DNA of 64,000 bases from Lewinellaceae bacterium. Lineage in GTDB: Bacteria; Bacteroidota; Bacteroidia; Chitinophagales; Saprospiraceae. The position numbers and the translations under genes are program-made. The stretch covers positions 12,204 through 76,203 of the forward strand of contig JACJYM010000014.1 of NCBI GenBank assembly GCA_020636155.1, given 5' to 3'. Shown here in pieces: positions 35,781-44,562 of this stretch (positions are counted from its first letter, which is position 1; every line of letters begins with the position of its first letter). The notes under the pieces are model-generated. The model made no database searches and was not told where the DNA came from. It worked only from the letters and a program-made list of their open reading frames with translations.

Positions 35781-36224
35781 ATGCTTTCAATACACAGCGA
35801 CGTTTACTTTATGGAGCAAGCTCTCAAAGAGGCTCAAAAGGCATTTGACTTTGGAGAAGTGCCGGTTGGTGCCGTCGTAGTCGCCAATAAACAAATCATT
35901 GCCCGGGCTCACAATCAGACACAAATGCTCAATGATGCTACCGCTCATGCTGAAATCATGGCATTGAGTTCCGCCTCTAATTATTTAGGATCAAAATATC
36001 TCCAAGATTGTACTCTCTACGTCACCCTAGAACCCTGTGTGATGTGTGCAGGTGCCATGTATTGGAGCAAAGTATCTAAGGTAGTGTATGGTGCCAGTGA
36101 CGACCAAAGAGGATTCATGAGATACGGCAAGGAGCTACTACACCCGCAGACAAAACTTGCTTATGGAATTAAGCAAGAAGAGTGTGCCGCCATTCTGCAA
36201 AAGTTTTTTGAGAAAAGGAGATAG
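35781..36224 (+). CDS. tadA: tRNA-specific adenosine deaminase TadA
   Basis: A 147-residue zinc deaminase that converts A34 of tRNA-Arg(ACG) to inosine. The zinc ligands and catalytic Glu are in ATAHAEIMAL near residue 56 and LEPCVMCAGAMYWS near 85. Length agrees with the family when the ATG at 35781 is used; the extra 11 residues from 35748 would overlap the predicted promoter box. It is divergent from guaB, with 94 bases between the two starts. Confidence 0.93.
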   Translation: MLSIHSDVYFMEQALKEAQKAFDFGEVPVGAVVVANKQIIARAHNQTQMLNDATAHAEIMALSSASNYLGSKYLQDCTLYVTLEPCVMCAGAMYWSKVSKVVYGASDDQRGFMRYGKELLHPQTKLAYGIKQEECAAILQKFFEKRR

Positions 36225-36468
36225 AAAATTCTTGATCAACGTTTTCCTAGTTATCCGCTGAGACATTTTCCTGTATTCAATATTAATTTTCTTTTTTTTC
36301 TCGGTATTTTCTTTTATTTTGCTCACAGTTTAAAGAGTATAGATATACTTATTTTATCACTTTTAATATTTCGTCACTAAAGTGTGTTGTGGCGCTTTGA
36401 TTCATCATGAAATTTGAATTACGATGCATTCTAAAATATCAATTTATAAATAAAAATTACATCGACTT

Positions 36469-37341
36469 ATGAAAAATTTAATCTACATTTTCATTCTCCT
36501 TCTCAGCAGTCAAAATATTTCTACACAAACGGATACAACTAGTTTGTCATTCGTCTCTGAAAGAAATACGTGGTACGTCACCAGTAGCTCCATTTCTAGC
36601 CCAGATGTATATACCAACATTTTTACCTTTTCTGATACGGACTCTCTGGTATTCAATGTGGACATCAATGATTTCCGAAGGTATAGAGAATTATTGATAA
36701 TAAATGATGAAGACAAGCCCATACATACCAAAATACTATTTAGAGAAGAAGGCAGACAAGTCTATACTTGGGCATTGCCAAGTGATGAAATCGCCTATGA
36801 TTTTTCATTGAATGTGGGAGACACTATAAGATATTCTATCGGATTCATAGACTACATTGTGGAATCTAAAGATAGTACAGAATTGCAAGATGGTTCAAAT
36901 AGAGCGGTTTTAAAGATGGAATATTGTGACTCAAATTTAGGTTGGATTCAAGGCATTGGATCGCTTGAAGATCCATTCGAACCCTGGTATAGTTGTGCCA
37001 TAGATTACGGAGTATATCTTTCGTGCTTTTTTAGAGATGGAGTGCAATTATACAAAAGTCCGTGGTACGACGAATGTTTTACGGTGGGAACGGATGATGT
37101 TAATTTGAATAAAATTTCGTTATTTCCCAATCCTGCCTCCTACACCATGACCATATCAGGTCTCCCAGATGGAAAATATACTTACCGTATCCAAAATACT
37201 CAGGGGCAGCAAATGCTAAGCAATACTTTTCAAAATAAGGATAGCATCGATGTGTCAGACCTGCCTTCAGGGATGTATTTCGTTGAGCTTAGAAATGGGG
37301 ATGGACAGCGATGGATAGAGAAGTTCGTAGTGGGGCGATGA
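36469..37341 (+). CDS. Secreted protein with type IX secretion sorting domain
   Basis: A 290-residue protein with a signal peptide (MKNLIYIFILLLSSQNISTQ), a middle part without a recognised fold, and a C-terminal T9SS type A sorting domain of about 75 residues: ISLFPNPASYTMTISGLPDG, then YRIQNTQGQQM, then LPSGMYFVEL, ending IEKFVVGR. The sorting domain directs export through the type IX system and surface attachment or release. The role of the 190-residue cargo part is unknown; cysteines in it may form disulfides. No clear promoter box is seen in the 244 bases upstream. Confidence 0.85.
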   Translation: MKNLIYIFILLLSSQNISTQTDTTSLSFVSERNTWYVTSSSISSPDVYTNIFTFSDTDSLVFNVDINDFRRYRELLIINDEDKPIHTKILFREEGRQVYTWALPSDEIAYDFSLNVGDTIRYSIGFIDYIVESKDSTELQDGSNRAVLKMEYCDSNLGWIQGIGSLEDPFEPWYSCAIDYGVYLSCFFRDGVQLYKSPWYDECFTVGTDDVNLNKISLFPNPASYTMTISGLPDGKYTYRIQNTQGQQMLSNTFQNKDSIDVSDLPSGMYFVELRNGDGQRWIEKFVVGR

Positions 37342-37348
37342 GGATAAT

Positions 37349-37744
37349 TTAATGGATTTTAGAGTCTAATAATATCGCTTCTATCAAAATACTTTTAATT
37401 TGAGATTCGTCAATATCTTCCAAAGAGTAAAAAATTTTATAAAATATTTTCTTGTTTTTTCCTTTGGTTAGATATTGAGTGTGATCTTGCAATTCATTAC
37501 CACGCCAAAGGCCAAACAATACACCCCTGGTTATGCCTCCCCCTTTTATACTAGCCGGCCAAACAATACAAATCCCTTTATTCCCATAAAAATATGGAAC
37601 ATTAAACGAAATTTTCTCCTTGCATCTTCCAGGTAAAACATCGATAATAATATTTCTAATTACATCAACCATGAGCCTTTCGTTCTCAGGAAGTAACTCG
37701 TACAAGTGAACGATTGACTTTACTTTAAATTTTTCAGTAAGCAT
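37349..37744 (-). CDS. DUF1801-like protein
   Basis: A 131-residue cytoplasmic protein. The pattern LPENERLMVDVIRNIIIDVLP, then KISFNVPYFYGNKGICIVWP, resembles the YdhG/DUF1801 family, whose role is unknown. It is convergent with the T9SS cargo gene (seven-base gap) and divergent from the next operon. Length is normal for the family. Confidence 0.75.
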   Translation of the reverse strand: MLTEKFKVKSIVHLYELLPENERLMVDVIRNIIIDVLPGRCKEKISFNVPYFYGNKGICIVWPASIKGGGITRGVLFGLWRGNELQDHTQYLTKGKNKKIFYKIFYSLEDIDESQIKSILIEAILLDSKIH

Positions 37745-37914
37745 GTTTAGATCAATTAAAGCATTAAAATTAAAAATAATTCACGTCAGCTTACATATCC
37801 ATATTTGGCAAAATGTGTAATTTCTCTAAAAGTACGAAAAAATGTAGAATTCACGAAAATAGATTCTAAGTTAACTTTTTAGAATTTTTTAGAAATGATT
37901 CTAAGCGATATCTT

Positions 37915-37922
37915 TACTTTTG
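37915..37922 (+). promoter_or_regulatory. -7 box of the membrane protein-dehydrogenase-methyltransferase operon
   Basis: TACTTTTG followed by CAAC matches the consensus and lies 23 bases before the TTG start at 37946. No TTG is present at the -33 position, only T-rich sequence. Confidence 0.5.
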
Positions 37923-37945
37923 CAACTATGCATAAATAGGGAATA

Positions 37946-38320
37946 TTGGAGGCCAAAGAAATATTATATTCTAGATTGGAAGTATTGCTCGCAGCAATCG
38001 CCGCACTGATTTTTGTCAATCTTGCGGTTAACCACATTTACGGTCACCCCGATTTTGTTGATTTATACAGCAGTATAAATCTTGAGCCGTTTGGACGATA
38101 TATTATGGCAGGTTTGTTACTGTTAAGTGGCGCCTCGTTAATTCTTCAAAAATATAGAAAATACGGAGCTTGGCTTGGATTGATTTTGATGGCAATTTTT
38201 ATGATCTTTCATTTTACCTTAAGTTTGAGTTCCTATCAAAATTTGCTAACAAAGATTATTATTGCCTTCTTATGCTGCATCGGTTTGCTGATGATTATGA
38301 AAAAAAACACTAAAAAATAA
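37946..38320 (+). CDS. Small four-helix membrane protein (DoxX-like)
   Basis: A 124-residue protein with four hydrophobic segments (about residues 11-30, 50-66, 73-93 and 102-118), resembling DoxX-like membrane proteins of unknown role. An in-frame stop at 37937 and the lack of an early ATG make TTG at 37946 the best start. The next gene begins two bases after its stop, so it is the first gene of a three-gene operon. Confidence 0.65.
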   Translation: MEAKEILYSRLEVLLAAIAALIFVNLAVNHIYGHPDFVDLYSSINLEPFGRYIMAGLLLLSGASLILQKYRKYGAWLGLILMAIFMIFHFTLSLSSYQNLLTKIIIAFLCCIGLLMIMKKNTKK

Positions 38321-38322
38321 GC

Positions 38323-39468
38323 ATGATAAATCAAATAGCCGTAATTGGTGCCGGTGCTATGGGTACCGGAATTGCCCAAGTATTCGCGAGTTTTGGATAT
38401 GAAACCATTCTTTACGATCTCAATCAAGATTCCTTGGTGAAATCTCGCAATAAGCTTCAGGATGTTTTCAATATGTTAGTGCAAAAAGGAAAAATAACAG
38501 ATTCTGAAGCCAAGTCGAGTTTCAGTAGAATTCATTTTGCTTCGTCACTCGCAGGAGTAAAAAATGCAGATTTAGTCATCGAAGCCATCATAGAAAAACT
38601 TGAAGTTAAGCAATCCTTGTTCAAGGAGTTGGAAGGTCTTGTGAGTGAATCATGCATCCTTGCAAGCAATACCTCTTCCTTGTCCGTTACTTCCATTGCA
38701 TCAGCTTGTAACCGTCCCGGCAGAGTCATAGGATTACACTTTTTCAATCCAGTACCCTTGATGAAATTAGTGGAAATTATTCCTGCCGTGCAGACACATA
38801 CAGCGACTATTGAAACATGTAAAAAACTTGTTGACGGCATCATGAAATACGGGGTCTTAGCTAAGGATACCCCTGGTTTTATAGTGAATAAAGTCGCTCG
38901 TCCATTCTACAGTGAATCGTTTAGAATCTATGAAGAAGGTATAGCGGATTTTGCTACCATTGATTGGGCATTGACGGAATTTGGAGGATTTAAAATGGGA
39001 CCTTTTACGCTGACGGATTTCATTGGACATGACGTCAATTATACCGTAACCGAAAGTGTATGGACGGCTTTTTATTTTGACCCTCGATATACGCCGGCAT
39101 TTTGCCAGAAAAAATTAGTCGAAGCAGGTTATTTGGGTAAAAAAGCAGGTAAAGGATTTTATGATTATTCTGAAAATTCTCAAAATCCATCTCCTCTTCA
39201 GGATGAAAATCTAGGTAAAAGCATATTCCATCGTGTCCATGCCATGTTGGTCAATGAGGCCGCCGATACCATACATCGTGGCATCTGTACCCTAGAAGAT
39301 GTGGAAACGGCGATGACAAAAGGGGTTAATTATCCAAAAGGATTGATGAACTGGGGAGAAGAATTGGGGTATGATTATATCGTAGAATTGCTGGATGGAT
39401 TATACGACTATTATCATGAAGCGAGGTATCGGGTTTCTCCTTATCTGAGAAACAAAATAAATTCCTAA
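38323..39468 (+). CDS. 3-hydroxyacyl-CoA dehydrogenase (3-hydroxybutyryl-CoA dehydrogenase type)
   Basis: A 381-residue NAD-dependent enzyme. VIGAGAMGTGIAQVFA at the N-terminus is the dinucleotide-binding motif, and GLHFFNPVPLMKLVEIIP near residue 140 holds the catalytic His. Two C-terminal 3HCDH helical domains are present (about 185-280 and 295-380), against one in the 282-residue Hbd type. It oxidises 3-hydroxyacyl-CoA in fatty acid or phenylacetate breakdown. Its stop TAA is followed at once by the ATG of the methyltransferase gene. Confidence 0.9.
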   Translation: MINQIAVIGAGAMGTGIAQVFASFGYETILYDLNQDSLVKSRNKLQDVFNMLVQKGKITDSEAKSSFSRIHFASSLAGVKNADLVIEAIIEKLEVKQSLFKELEGLVSESCILASNTSSLSVTSIASACNRPGRVIGLHFFNPVPLMKLVEIIPAVQTHTATIETCKKLVDGIMKYGVLAKDTPGFIVNKVARPFYSESFRIYEEGIADFATIDWALTEFGGFKMGPFTLTDFIGHDVNYTVTESVWTAFYFDPRYTPAFCQKKLVEAGYLGKKAGKGFYDYSENSQNPSPLQDENLGKSIFHRVHAMLVNEAADTIHRGICTLEDVETAMTKGVNYPKGLMNWGEELGYDYIVELLDGLYDYYHEARYRVSPYLRNKINS

Positions 39469-40821
39469 ATGCCCAGGATTCCCGGTTCTTTTGTAAATAT
39501 GATGACTCAAGAGCCTCACTTTGACATTGGGGCATTTCAAAAAGTCATAGAGACGGATAGCCCTACGAGTATCAGGGTTAACCTTAGAAAAAATTACACT
39601 TGTCCGGGTTCAGAATTTGTCCCTTGGTGTTCGCATGCCTGTTACCTCGACGAAAGACCCATCTTTACCTTAGACCCACTTTTTCATGCTGCTTGCTATT
39701 ACGTACAAGAAGCATCTTCCATGTTCCTTTGGCAAGTATTAAATCATGTCTTAGATGGAATAACGGATCCTCAAATACTTGACATGAGTGCTGCCCCGGG
39801 AGGAAAAACGACCTTAATCATGGATTACCTCAGTGACAAAGGTACCTTAGTAGCCAATGAAGTCATTCAGTCCAGAGCCTCCATTTTGTACCAAAACACG
39901 ACCAAATGGTCTGGCACTAATGTCATCGTGACCAGTGCTGATCCATCGAAATTTGATGGTATTGAATCCACATTTGATTTATTAGTCATAGATGCTCCAT
40001 GCTCAGGCGAGGGTATGTGGCGAAAGGATAATGATGCCATCAACGAGTGGAGTCCAGACCATGTAGAACTATGTAGTGCAAGGCAGAAAAGGATAATTTC
40101 TGACTCTATAAGTCTAGTCAAACCCGGTGGATATCTGTTCTATTCCACTTGTACTTACAACTCGAAAGAAAACATTGACAATGTCAATTGGATGATGCAA
40201 GAATATAATCTGGAGTCTGTAGAATTGCCATTAAATCAAGATTGGGATGTGCAGATGATCTCGAAAAACAAAGGGGTTGGTTATCAGTTCTTACCTTATA
40301 AGCTTAAGGGAGAAGGGTTTTTCTGCTCGGTGCTTCGAAAGCTAGATTCGAATGATAATGTAAAAAAAGCTTCGTTGGGTAAAATATCCTTGGCATCCAA
40401 AGAGGATAAAAAATTAATCTCGGAATGGGTGGCAAATCAAGCCAAGGATTTAAAAATGATTAAATCTCCAAAAGAGGATTGCTACCTCACGAATGAGTGC
40501 AGTATGGCCATGTTTGAAAAACTACAAGCTAAAATGCGGGTTTTGGGCACAGGAATTAAAATAGGAAGAATCAATAAAAAACTATTCCTTCCCGATCATG
40601 CCTTGGCTCTGAGTACAATGGTATCAGATGACATTCCAAAGATTGAACTAACAAAAGATGATTCGTTAGACTATCTAAGAAAGCAATTAGATGGTAGCTT
40701 AAGTTCTCAAAAATCATGGAATTTGGTACAATATCAAGGGTATGGATTGGGTTGGATAAAACAACTAGACCATAGAATCAACAATTATCTCCCTCAGGAA
40801 TACATGATAAAGCACCTATAG
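39469..40821 (+). CDS. rRNA cytosine-C5 methyltransferase (RsmB/RsmF-like)
   Basis: A 450-residue SAM-dependent enzyme of the NOL1/NOP2/Sun family. MSAAPGGKTTLIMDYL near residue 105 is the SAM-binding loop, VIDAPCSGEGMWRKD near 175 carries one catalytic Cys, and FYSTCTYNSKENIDN near 225 carries the second. The length and the C-terminal PUA-like region (about 310-450) are closer to RsmF/YebU than to RsmB, so methylation of a small-subunit rRNA cytosine is likely. Translation is probably coupled to the dehydrogenase (TAAATG junction). Confidence 0.88.
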   Translation: MPRIPGSFVNMMTQEPHFDIGAFQKVIETDSPTSIRVNLRKNYTCPGSEFVPWCSHACYLDERPIFTLDPLFHAACYYVQEASSMFLWQVLNHVLDGITDPQILDMSAAPGGKTTLIMDYLSDKGTLVANEVIQSRASILYQNTTKWSGTNVIVTSADPSKFDGIESTFDLLVIDAPCSGEGMWRKDNDAINEWSPDHVELCSARQKRIISDSISLVKPGGYLFYSTCTYNSKENIDNVNWMMQEYNLESVELPLNQDWDVQMISKNKGVGYQFLPYKLKGEGFFCSVLRKLDSNDNVKKASLGKISLASKEDKKLISEWVANQAKDLKMIKSPKEDCYLTNECSMAMFEKLQAKMRVLGTGIKIGRINKKLFLPDHALALSTMVSDDIPKIELTKDDSLDYLRKQLDGSLSSQKSWNLVQYQGYGLGWIKQLDHRINNYLPQEYMIKHL

Positions 40822-40882
40822 ATCTTCTACTGATACTCATAAGGTGTATTTGATTGGTTTACATAATTTCGGTTGACTTCCT

Positions 40883-40890
40883 TATATTTG
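40883..40890 (+). promoter_or_regulatory. lgt promoter -7 box
   Basis: TATATTTG fits TAnnTTTG and lies 24 bases before the lgt ATG. No -33 TTG at the usual distance was found. Confidence 0.5.
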
Positions 40891-40914
40891 TTCGCAATAA
40901 TTAAAAATTGATAC

Positions 40915-42144
40915 ATGTATCCAGATCTTTCCTATTTGTTTCACGATCTTTTTGGCACTTCAGTTGATAACTGGACTTCTCTGTTCAAGACATTTGGACT
41001 CATGTTAGCATTGGCCTTTGTAGCTTGTGCCTTTTTGTTAAAATCTGAATTAAAAAGAAAAGAAGAGGATGGATTATTAAAACCGTTCAAAGCAAAAAAA
41101 ATTGAGGGTGAAGTTCCGACCTTGAATGAAACCCTGATGAATGGTGTGATACTAGGTATATTAGCATCCAAAATTCCAGTAATCATTCATTCGTTTGACC
41201 GGTTTACAGCCGACCCCGCATCCGTCTTATTTTCCGGTGAAGGACATTGGTGGATTGGCATTTTAATAATCATTGGATTATTTGCTTATCGATACTTCAA
41301 GTACAAGGATGCAGATAAACCCAAAGAAGTAGAAGTCTTAGTCCATCCCTATCAAAAGACCATGGATATCATTTTCATGGCGGCCATTTCCGGTGTAGTA
41401 GGTTCTAAATTATTTTCAATATTTGAAAACTTAGATTCATTTTTTGCGGATCCCATAGGTCAGCTGTTTTCGGGTTCTGGATTAACTATTTATGGAGGAG
41501 TAATACTCGCTTTTATAGTCGTGTATCGCTTTGTGTCGAAAAATGGAATTAAGCCCATATATATGATGGATATTGCAGCGATGGGTATTTTATTAGGATA
41601 TGGCATTGGTAGAATAGGATGTCAATTGGCAGGAGATGGAGACTGGGGAATTGAAGCGGCCATGCAACCCTCGTGGTGGTTTTTACCTGATTGGTTGTGG
41701 TCATTTAGTTATCCTCGGAATGTGGCCAATGATGGCATATTATTGTCTTCTTGTGATCCTGAGGCCTACAAAGCGACTTTTGAAGGGGCAAAAATGGCCA
41801 TTGAGCAACATTGTCAAACAGCCTGTGGAATGAGATATTGTCACGAATTAATACCAAAAGTATATCCAACCCCTATATGGGAAACCATCGTATCGCTCTT
41901 AGGATTTGGACTCTTATGGATGTTGCGAAAGAGGATAAAAATTGCTGGCATGTTGTTTTTTATCTATATGATTTACAATGGGTTGGAACGGTTTTTAGTG
42001 GAATTTGTCCGAGTCAATGAACATTACAATTTCCTTGGATTTTATTGGAGTCAAGCACAGTTTATAAGTATTGCCTTTATAATTATCGGGGTTATCGGAG
42101 TTGTTTACTTGTCAAGGAAATCACCTGGCTGGGAACTAGAGTAA
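40915..42144 (+). CDS. lgt: Prolipoprotein diacylglyceryl transferase, long form with duplicated segment
   Basis: A 409-residue membrane enzyme that attaches diacylglycerol to the lipobox cysteine of prelipoproteins. GYGIGRIGCQLAGDGDWG near residue 228-245 is the Lgt signature, and YNGLERFLVEFVRVNEH near 354-370 is the conserved end. Typical Lgt has 260-300 residues. Here residues 81-136 and 160-214 align without gaps over most of their length (SK, FxADP, LFSGxG, YR and KP recur 79 residues apart), so one membrane module is duplicated. The second copy keeps the canonical TIYGG, and the first has WWIGI instead. Confidence 0.9.
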   Translation: MYPDLSYLFHDLFGTSVDNWTSLFKTFGLMLALAFVACAFLLKSELKRKEEDGLLKPFKAKKIEGEVPTLNETLMNGVILGILASKIPVIIHSFDRFTADPASVLFSGEGHWWIGILIIIGLFAYRYFKYKDADKPKEVEVLVHPYQKTMDIIFMAAISGVVGSKLFSIFENLDSFFADPIGQLFSGSGLTIYGGVILAFIVVYRFVSKNGIKPIYMMDIAAMGILLGYGIGRIGCQLAGDGDWGIEAAMQPSWWFLPDWLWSFSYPRNVANDGILLSSCDPEAYKATFEGAKMAIEQHCQTACGMRYCHELIPKVYPTPIWETIVSLLGFGLLWMLRKRIKIAGMLFFIYMIYNGLERFLVEFVRVNEHYNFLGFYWSQAQFISIAFIIIGVIGVVYLSRKSPGWELE

Positions 42145-42172
42145 AAATAAATCATCCGTAATTTACGAATCA

Positions 42173-43294
42173 CTACATCCGAGTCGTATTCAAAATATTT
42201 GAAATGAGAATTTTAGCATTTTCGATATTATTATAAATTCCAAGCCCTTGTTTTCTCAAGTGCAAATCTTCCTCTGTAAATGGTCTCTCTCTCCACTTAT
42301 CTAAATTAAAATCTTGGCTTTTTATCACCAAATGGTCCAAACCTGAGCCCATGACGGAATCCTCATCCGCCACACAAAATCGACCTTGAAAAAGGCTGTT
42401 TATTAATTTCAACTTGACTCCTGTAGGAGCATTCCCAAGTGCAAGATTTATGTGGGCATTTTTCACTAGTGAGGACATTCTATCTAGATCAGGATTCAAT
42501 TCCAGGTTCTCACCAAAATCCTTTTTTAATCTGCTGGACAATCGATTATTACTGCATTTACCTGCCACCTTTAGATGTGAAATATCACCCTCCAAACGGT
42601 TATTAATAAAATGATAAAGGGACTTAATATTGTCGGAAATATTAAGATTACCATGAAAAAGCAAATAATTTCCCCTACCTATCAAGCTCGTGCAATGCTC
42701 ATTTTCATGAAACGCCGGCACAAAATTAACCTGACTAATTCCTTTCTTTTTATAGTACCCTTCGTCTCGGGTTGATAAACAAGAGATTTTTGTGGCCTCT
42801 AACAAAGTTGTTTCCCAGTCTTTGAGTTTAGATGATTCATGTCGAAAATATAATTTTTTCAAATAATAATGTTCAATATCAGCCAAGTGTTGATAATATA
42901 TCCATTCAACATTGTGCATACGAACAATCTTTACCCTATTTTTTAGCTGAGGATGGGTCAAAAAAGCCGTTGTGTGGAGCCCGTCGAAAATTATTGGTGC
43001 CTCATCGGCCAACAAATTATTAAGTAGCTTTTTTGATTCTCTGGTATTTACAATGTATGGTATATGACCGAAGAGTTTAATAATCGTAGTATTTCGACGA
43101 TAGTAGGATACTTCATCCACCTGAGATTCTAATAATTCACTTTCTTGACGGTCACCATACACAAAGGCATGAACATGCAGCTTTACACCGATGGATTGTA
43201 AGCTTTTTATCTTATAATATGTCTCAATGGCACCACCGTAGTTGGGTGGATACGGCACATCGAGACATATAATATGTATTTTGTTATTCGTCAT
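42173..43294 (-). CDS. Glycosyltransferase, GT4-like
   Basis: A 373-residue soluble protein. DVPYPPNYGGAIETYYKIKSL at the N-terminus is typical of GT-B glycosyltransferases acting on surface polysaccharide, with the glycine-rich loop binding the acceptor side. YLLFHGNLNISDNIKSLYHFI near residue 220 opens the donor-binding half. A classical E-x7-E pair is not evident. The sugar and acceptor are unknown. The start codon lies only eight bases beyond the terminator of sucD, so it may be expressed by readthrough. Confidence 0.8.
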   Translation of the reverse strand: MTNNKIHIICLDVPYPPNYGGAIETYYKIKSLQSIGVKLHVHAFVYGDRQESELLESQVDEVSYYRRNTTIIKLFGHIPYIVNTRESKKLLNNLLADEAPIIFDGLHTTAFLTHPQLKNRVKIVRMHNVEWIYYQHLADIEHYYLKKLYFRHESSKLKDWETTLLEATKISCLSTRDEGYYKKKGISQVNFVPAFHENEHCTSLIGRGNYLLFHGNLNISDNIKSLYHFINNRLEGDISHLKVAGKCSNNRLSSRLKKDFGENLELNPDLDRMSSLVKNAHINLALGNAPTGVKLKLINSLFQGRFCVADEDSVMGSGLDHLVIKSQDFNLDKWRERPFTEEDLHLRKQGLGIYNNIENAKILISNILNTTRM

Positions 43295-43302
43295 TAATTA
43301 TT

Positions 43303-43338
43303 AAAAAAGCCTGACGACTTAGCAGACGGCAGGCTTTC
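43303..43338 (-). terminator. Intrinsic terminator after sucD
   Basis: On the minus strand AAAGCCTG (43330-43337) pairs with CAGGCTTT, extended by a T run at 43303-43308, with the inner part CCG/CGT weakly paired. It lies 23 bases after the sucD stop and ends eight bases before the glycosyltransferase ATG. Confidence 0.85.
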
Positions 43339-43360
43339 TGTATCATTTTTAAGATCTAAT

Positions 43361-44242
43361 TTACTTCATATCCATCAATACCTTCCTCATGGTTTCTCCA
43401 ATATCGGCTGGAGACTGAACTACATGAATTCCGTGTTCTGCCATAATTCTCATTTTAGCTTCTGCCGTATCGTCAGCACCTCCAACGATAGCACCGGCAT
43501 GACCCATGGTACGACCTTTTGGCGCAGTTTGGCCGGCAATAAATCCTACGACCGGTTTTTTATTTCCAGTGGACTTAATATATTCAGCTGCTTTTGCTTC
43601 ATAATTACCTCCGATCTCTCCTATCATGACAATTCCCTCCGTTTCAGGGTCATTCATCAAGAGCTCCACCGCTTCTTTGGTCGGTGTCCCCACGATAGGG
43701 TCTCCCCCAATACCGATGGCCGTAGATATACCAAGTCCTGCCCGTACCAATTGATCAGCTGCTTCATAAGTTAAAGTGCCGGATTTAGAAACCAATCCTA
43801 TTTTTCCTTTTTTGAATACAAATCCCGGCATGATACCAACCTTGGCTTCGTCCGGCGTAATAACCCCGGGACAGTTAGGGCCAATCAATCGAGTATCAAA
43901 CTTATCAATATACGCCTTTACCTTCACCATATCCTGAACAGGAATACCTTCAGTGATGCAAATAATGACTTTGATGCCTGCCTCAGCCGCCTCCATGATT
44001 GCATCTGGAGCGAATTTTGGTGGTACAAATAGTATTGATGTATCAGCTCCTGCTTTGATTACGGCTTCTTTAACAGAATTGTAAACCGGTTTTCCAAGGT
44101 GAGTTTGTCCACCTTTTCCCGGTGTAACTCCACCTACAATATTGGTTCCATATTCAATCATCTGTTCTGCGTGGAAAGTCCCTTCATTTCCGGTAAATCC
44201 TTGCACAATAATTTTTGAATTTTTATTTACTAAAACACTCAC
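43361..44242 (-). CDS. sucD: Succinyl-CoA ligase alpha subunit
   Basis: A 293-residue TCA-cycle subunit. VQGFTGNEGTFHAEQMIEYG binds CoA, GPNCPGVI follows, and GRTMGHAGAIVGG near residue 246 contains the histidine that is phosphorylated in catalysis. The beta subunit gene sucC, often adjacent in other phyla, is not next to it. It is the last gene of the carA-eno-divIC-sucD run, 11 bases after the divIC-like gene. Confidence 0.96.
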   Translation of the reverse strand: MSVLVNKNSKIIVQGFTGNEGTFHAEQMIEYGTNIVGGVTPGKGGQTHLGKPVYNSVKEAVIKAGADTSILFVPPKFAPDAIMEAAEAGIKVIICITEGIPVQDMVKVKAYIDKFDTRLIGPNCPGVITPDEAKVGIMPGFVFKKGKIGLVSKSGTLTYEAADQLVRAGLGISTAIGIGGDPIVGTPTKEAVELLMNDPETEGIVMIGEIGGNYEAKAAEYIKSTGNKKPVVGFIAGQTAPKGRTMGHAGAIVGGADDTAEAKMRIMAEHGIHVVQSPADIGETMRKVLMDMK

Positions 44243-44253
44243 TCTGTTAATTT

Positions 44254-44547
44254 TTATTTTTTAATGATATATACTTCTTCCTTATCCTTGAGCATGTGGT
44301 ATTTCTCACGGGCATATTTCTCCACATTTTCATCTAAATCAATTTTATCCTTTTTAGCCTTTTCAATTTTTGCTAAAAGGTCTTCCTTTTCATACTTCAA
44401 ATCGTGGATTATACTGCTTAATTTGTATTGATTAAAAAAATTATGTCTATCAAAAAAGCTAACCCACACTAAAAATACCACCGCAGTAATTGTAAACTTA
44501 TTCAGTTTTAACTGCCTTATTTTGTTCAAAAAGTCTTGTAGTTTCAT
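44254..44547 (-). CDS. FtsB/DivIC-family cell division protein
   Basis: A 97-residue protein with a short cytoplasmic tail, one membrane segment (FTITAVVFLVWVSFF) and a periplasmic coiled coil (IIHDLKYEKEDLLAKIEKAKKD), ending in YAREKYHMLKDKEEVYII. This is the layout of FtsB/DivIC, which joins FtsL and FtsQ/DivIB to control septal wall synthesis. It lies between eno and sucD, 15 bases after eno, a common position in Bacteroidota. Confidence 0.88.
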   Translation of the reverse strand: MKLQDFLNKIRQLKLNKFTITAVVFLVWVSFFDRHNFFNQYKLSSIIHDLKYEKEDLLAKIEKAKKDKIDLDENVEKYAREKYHMLKDKEEVYIIKK

Positions 44548-44562
44548 ATCTTGAGTAATAAT

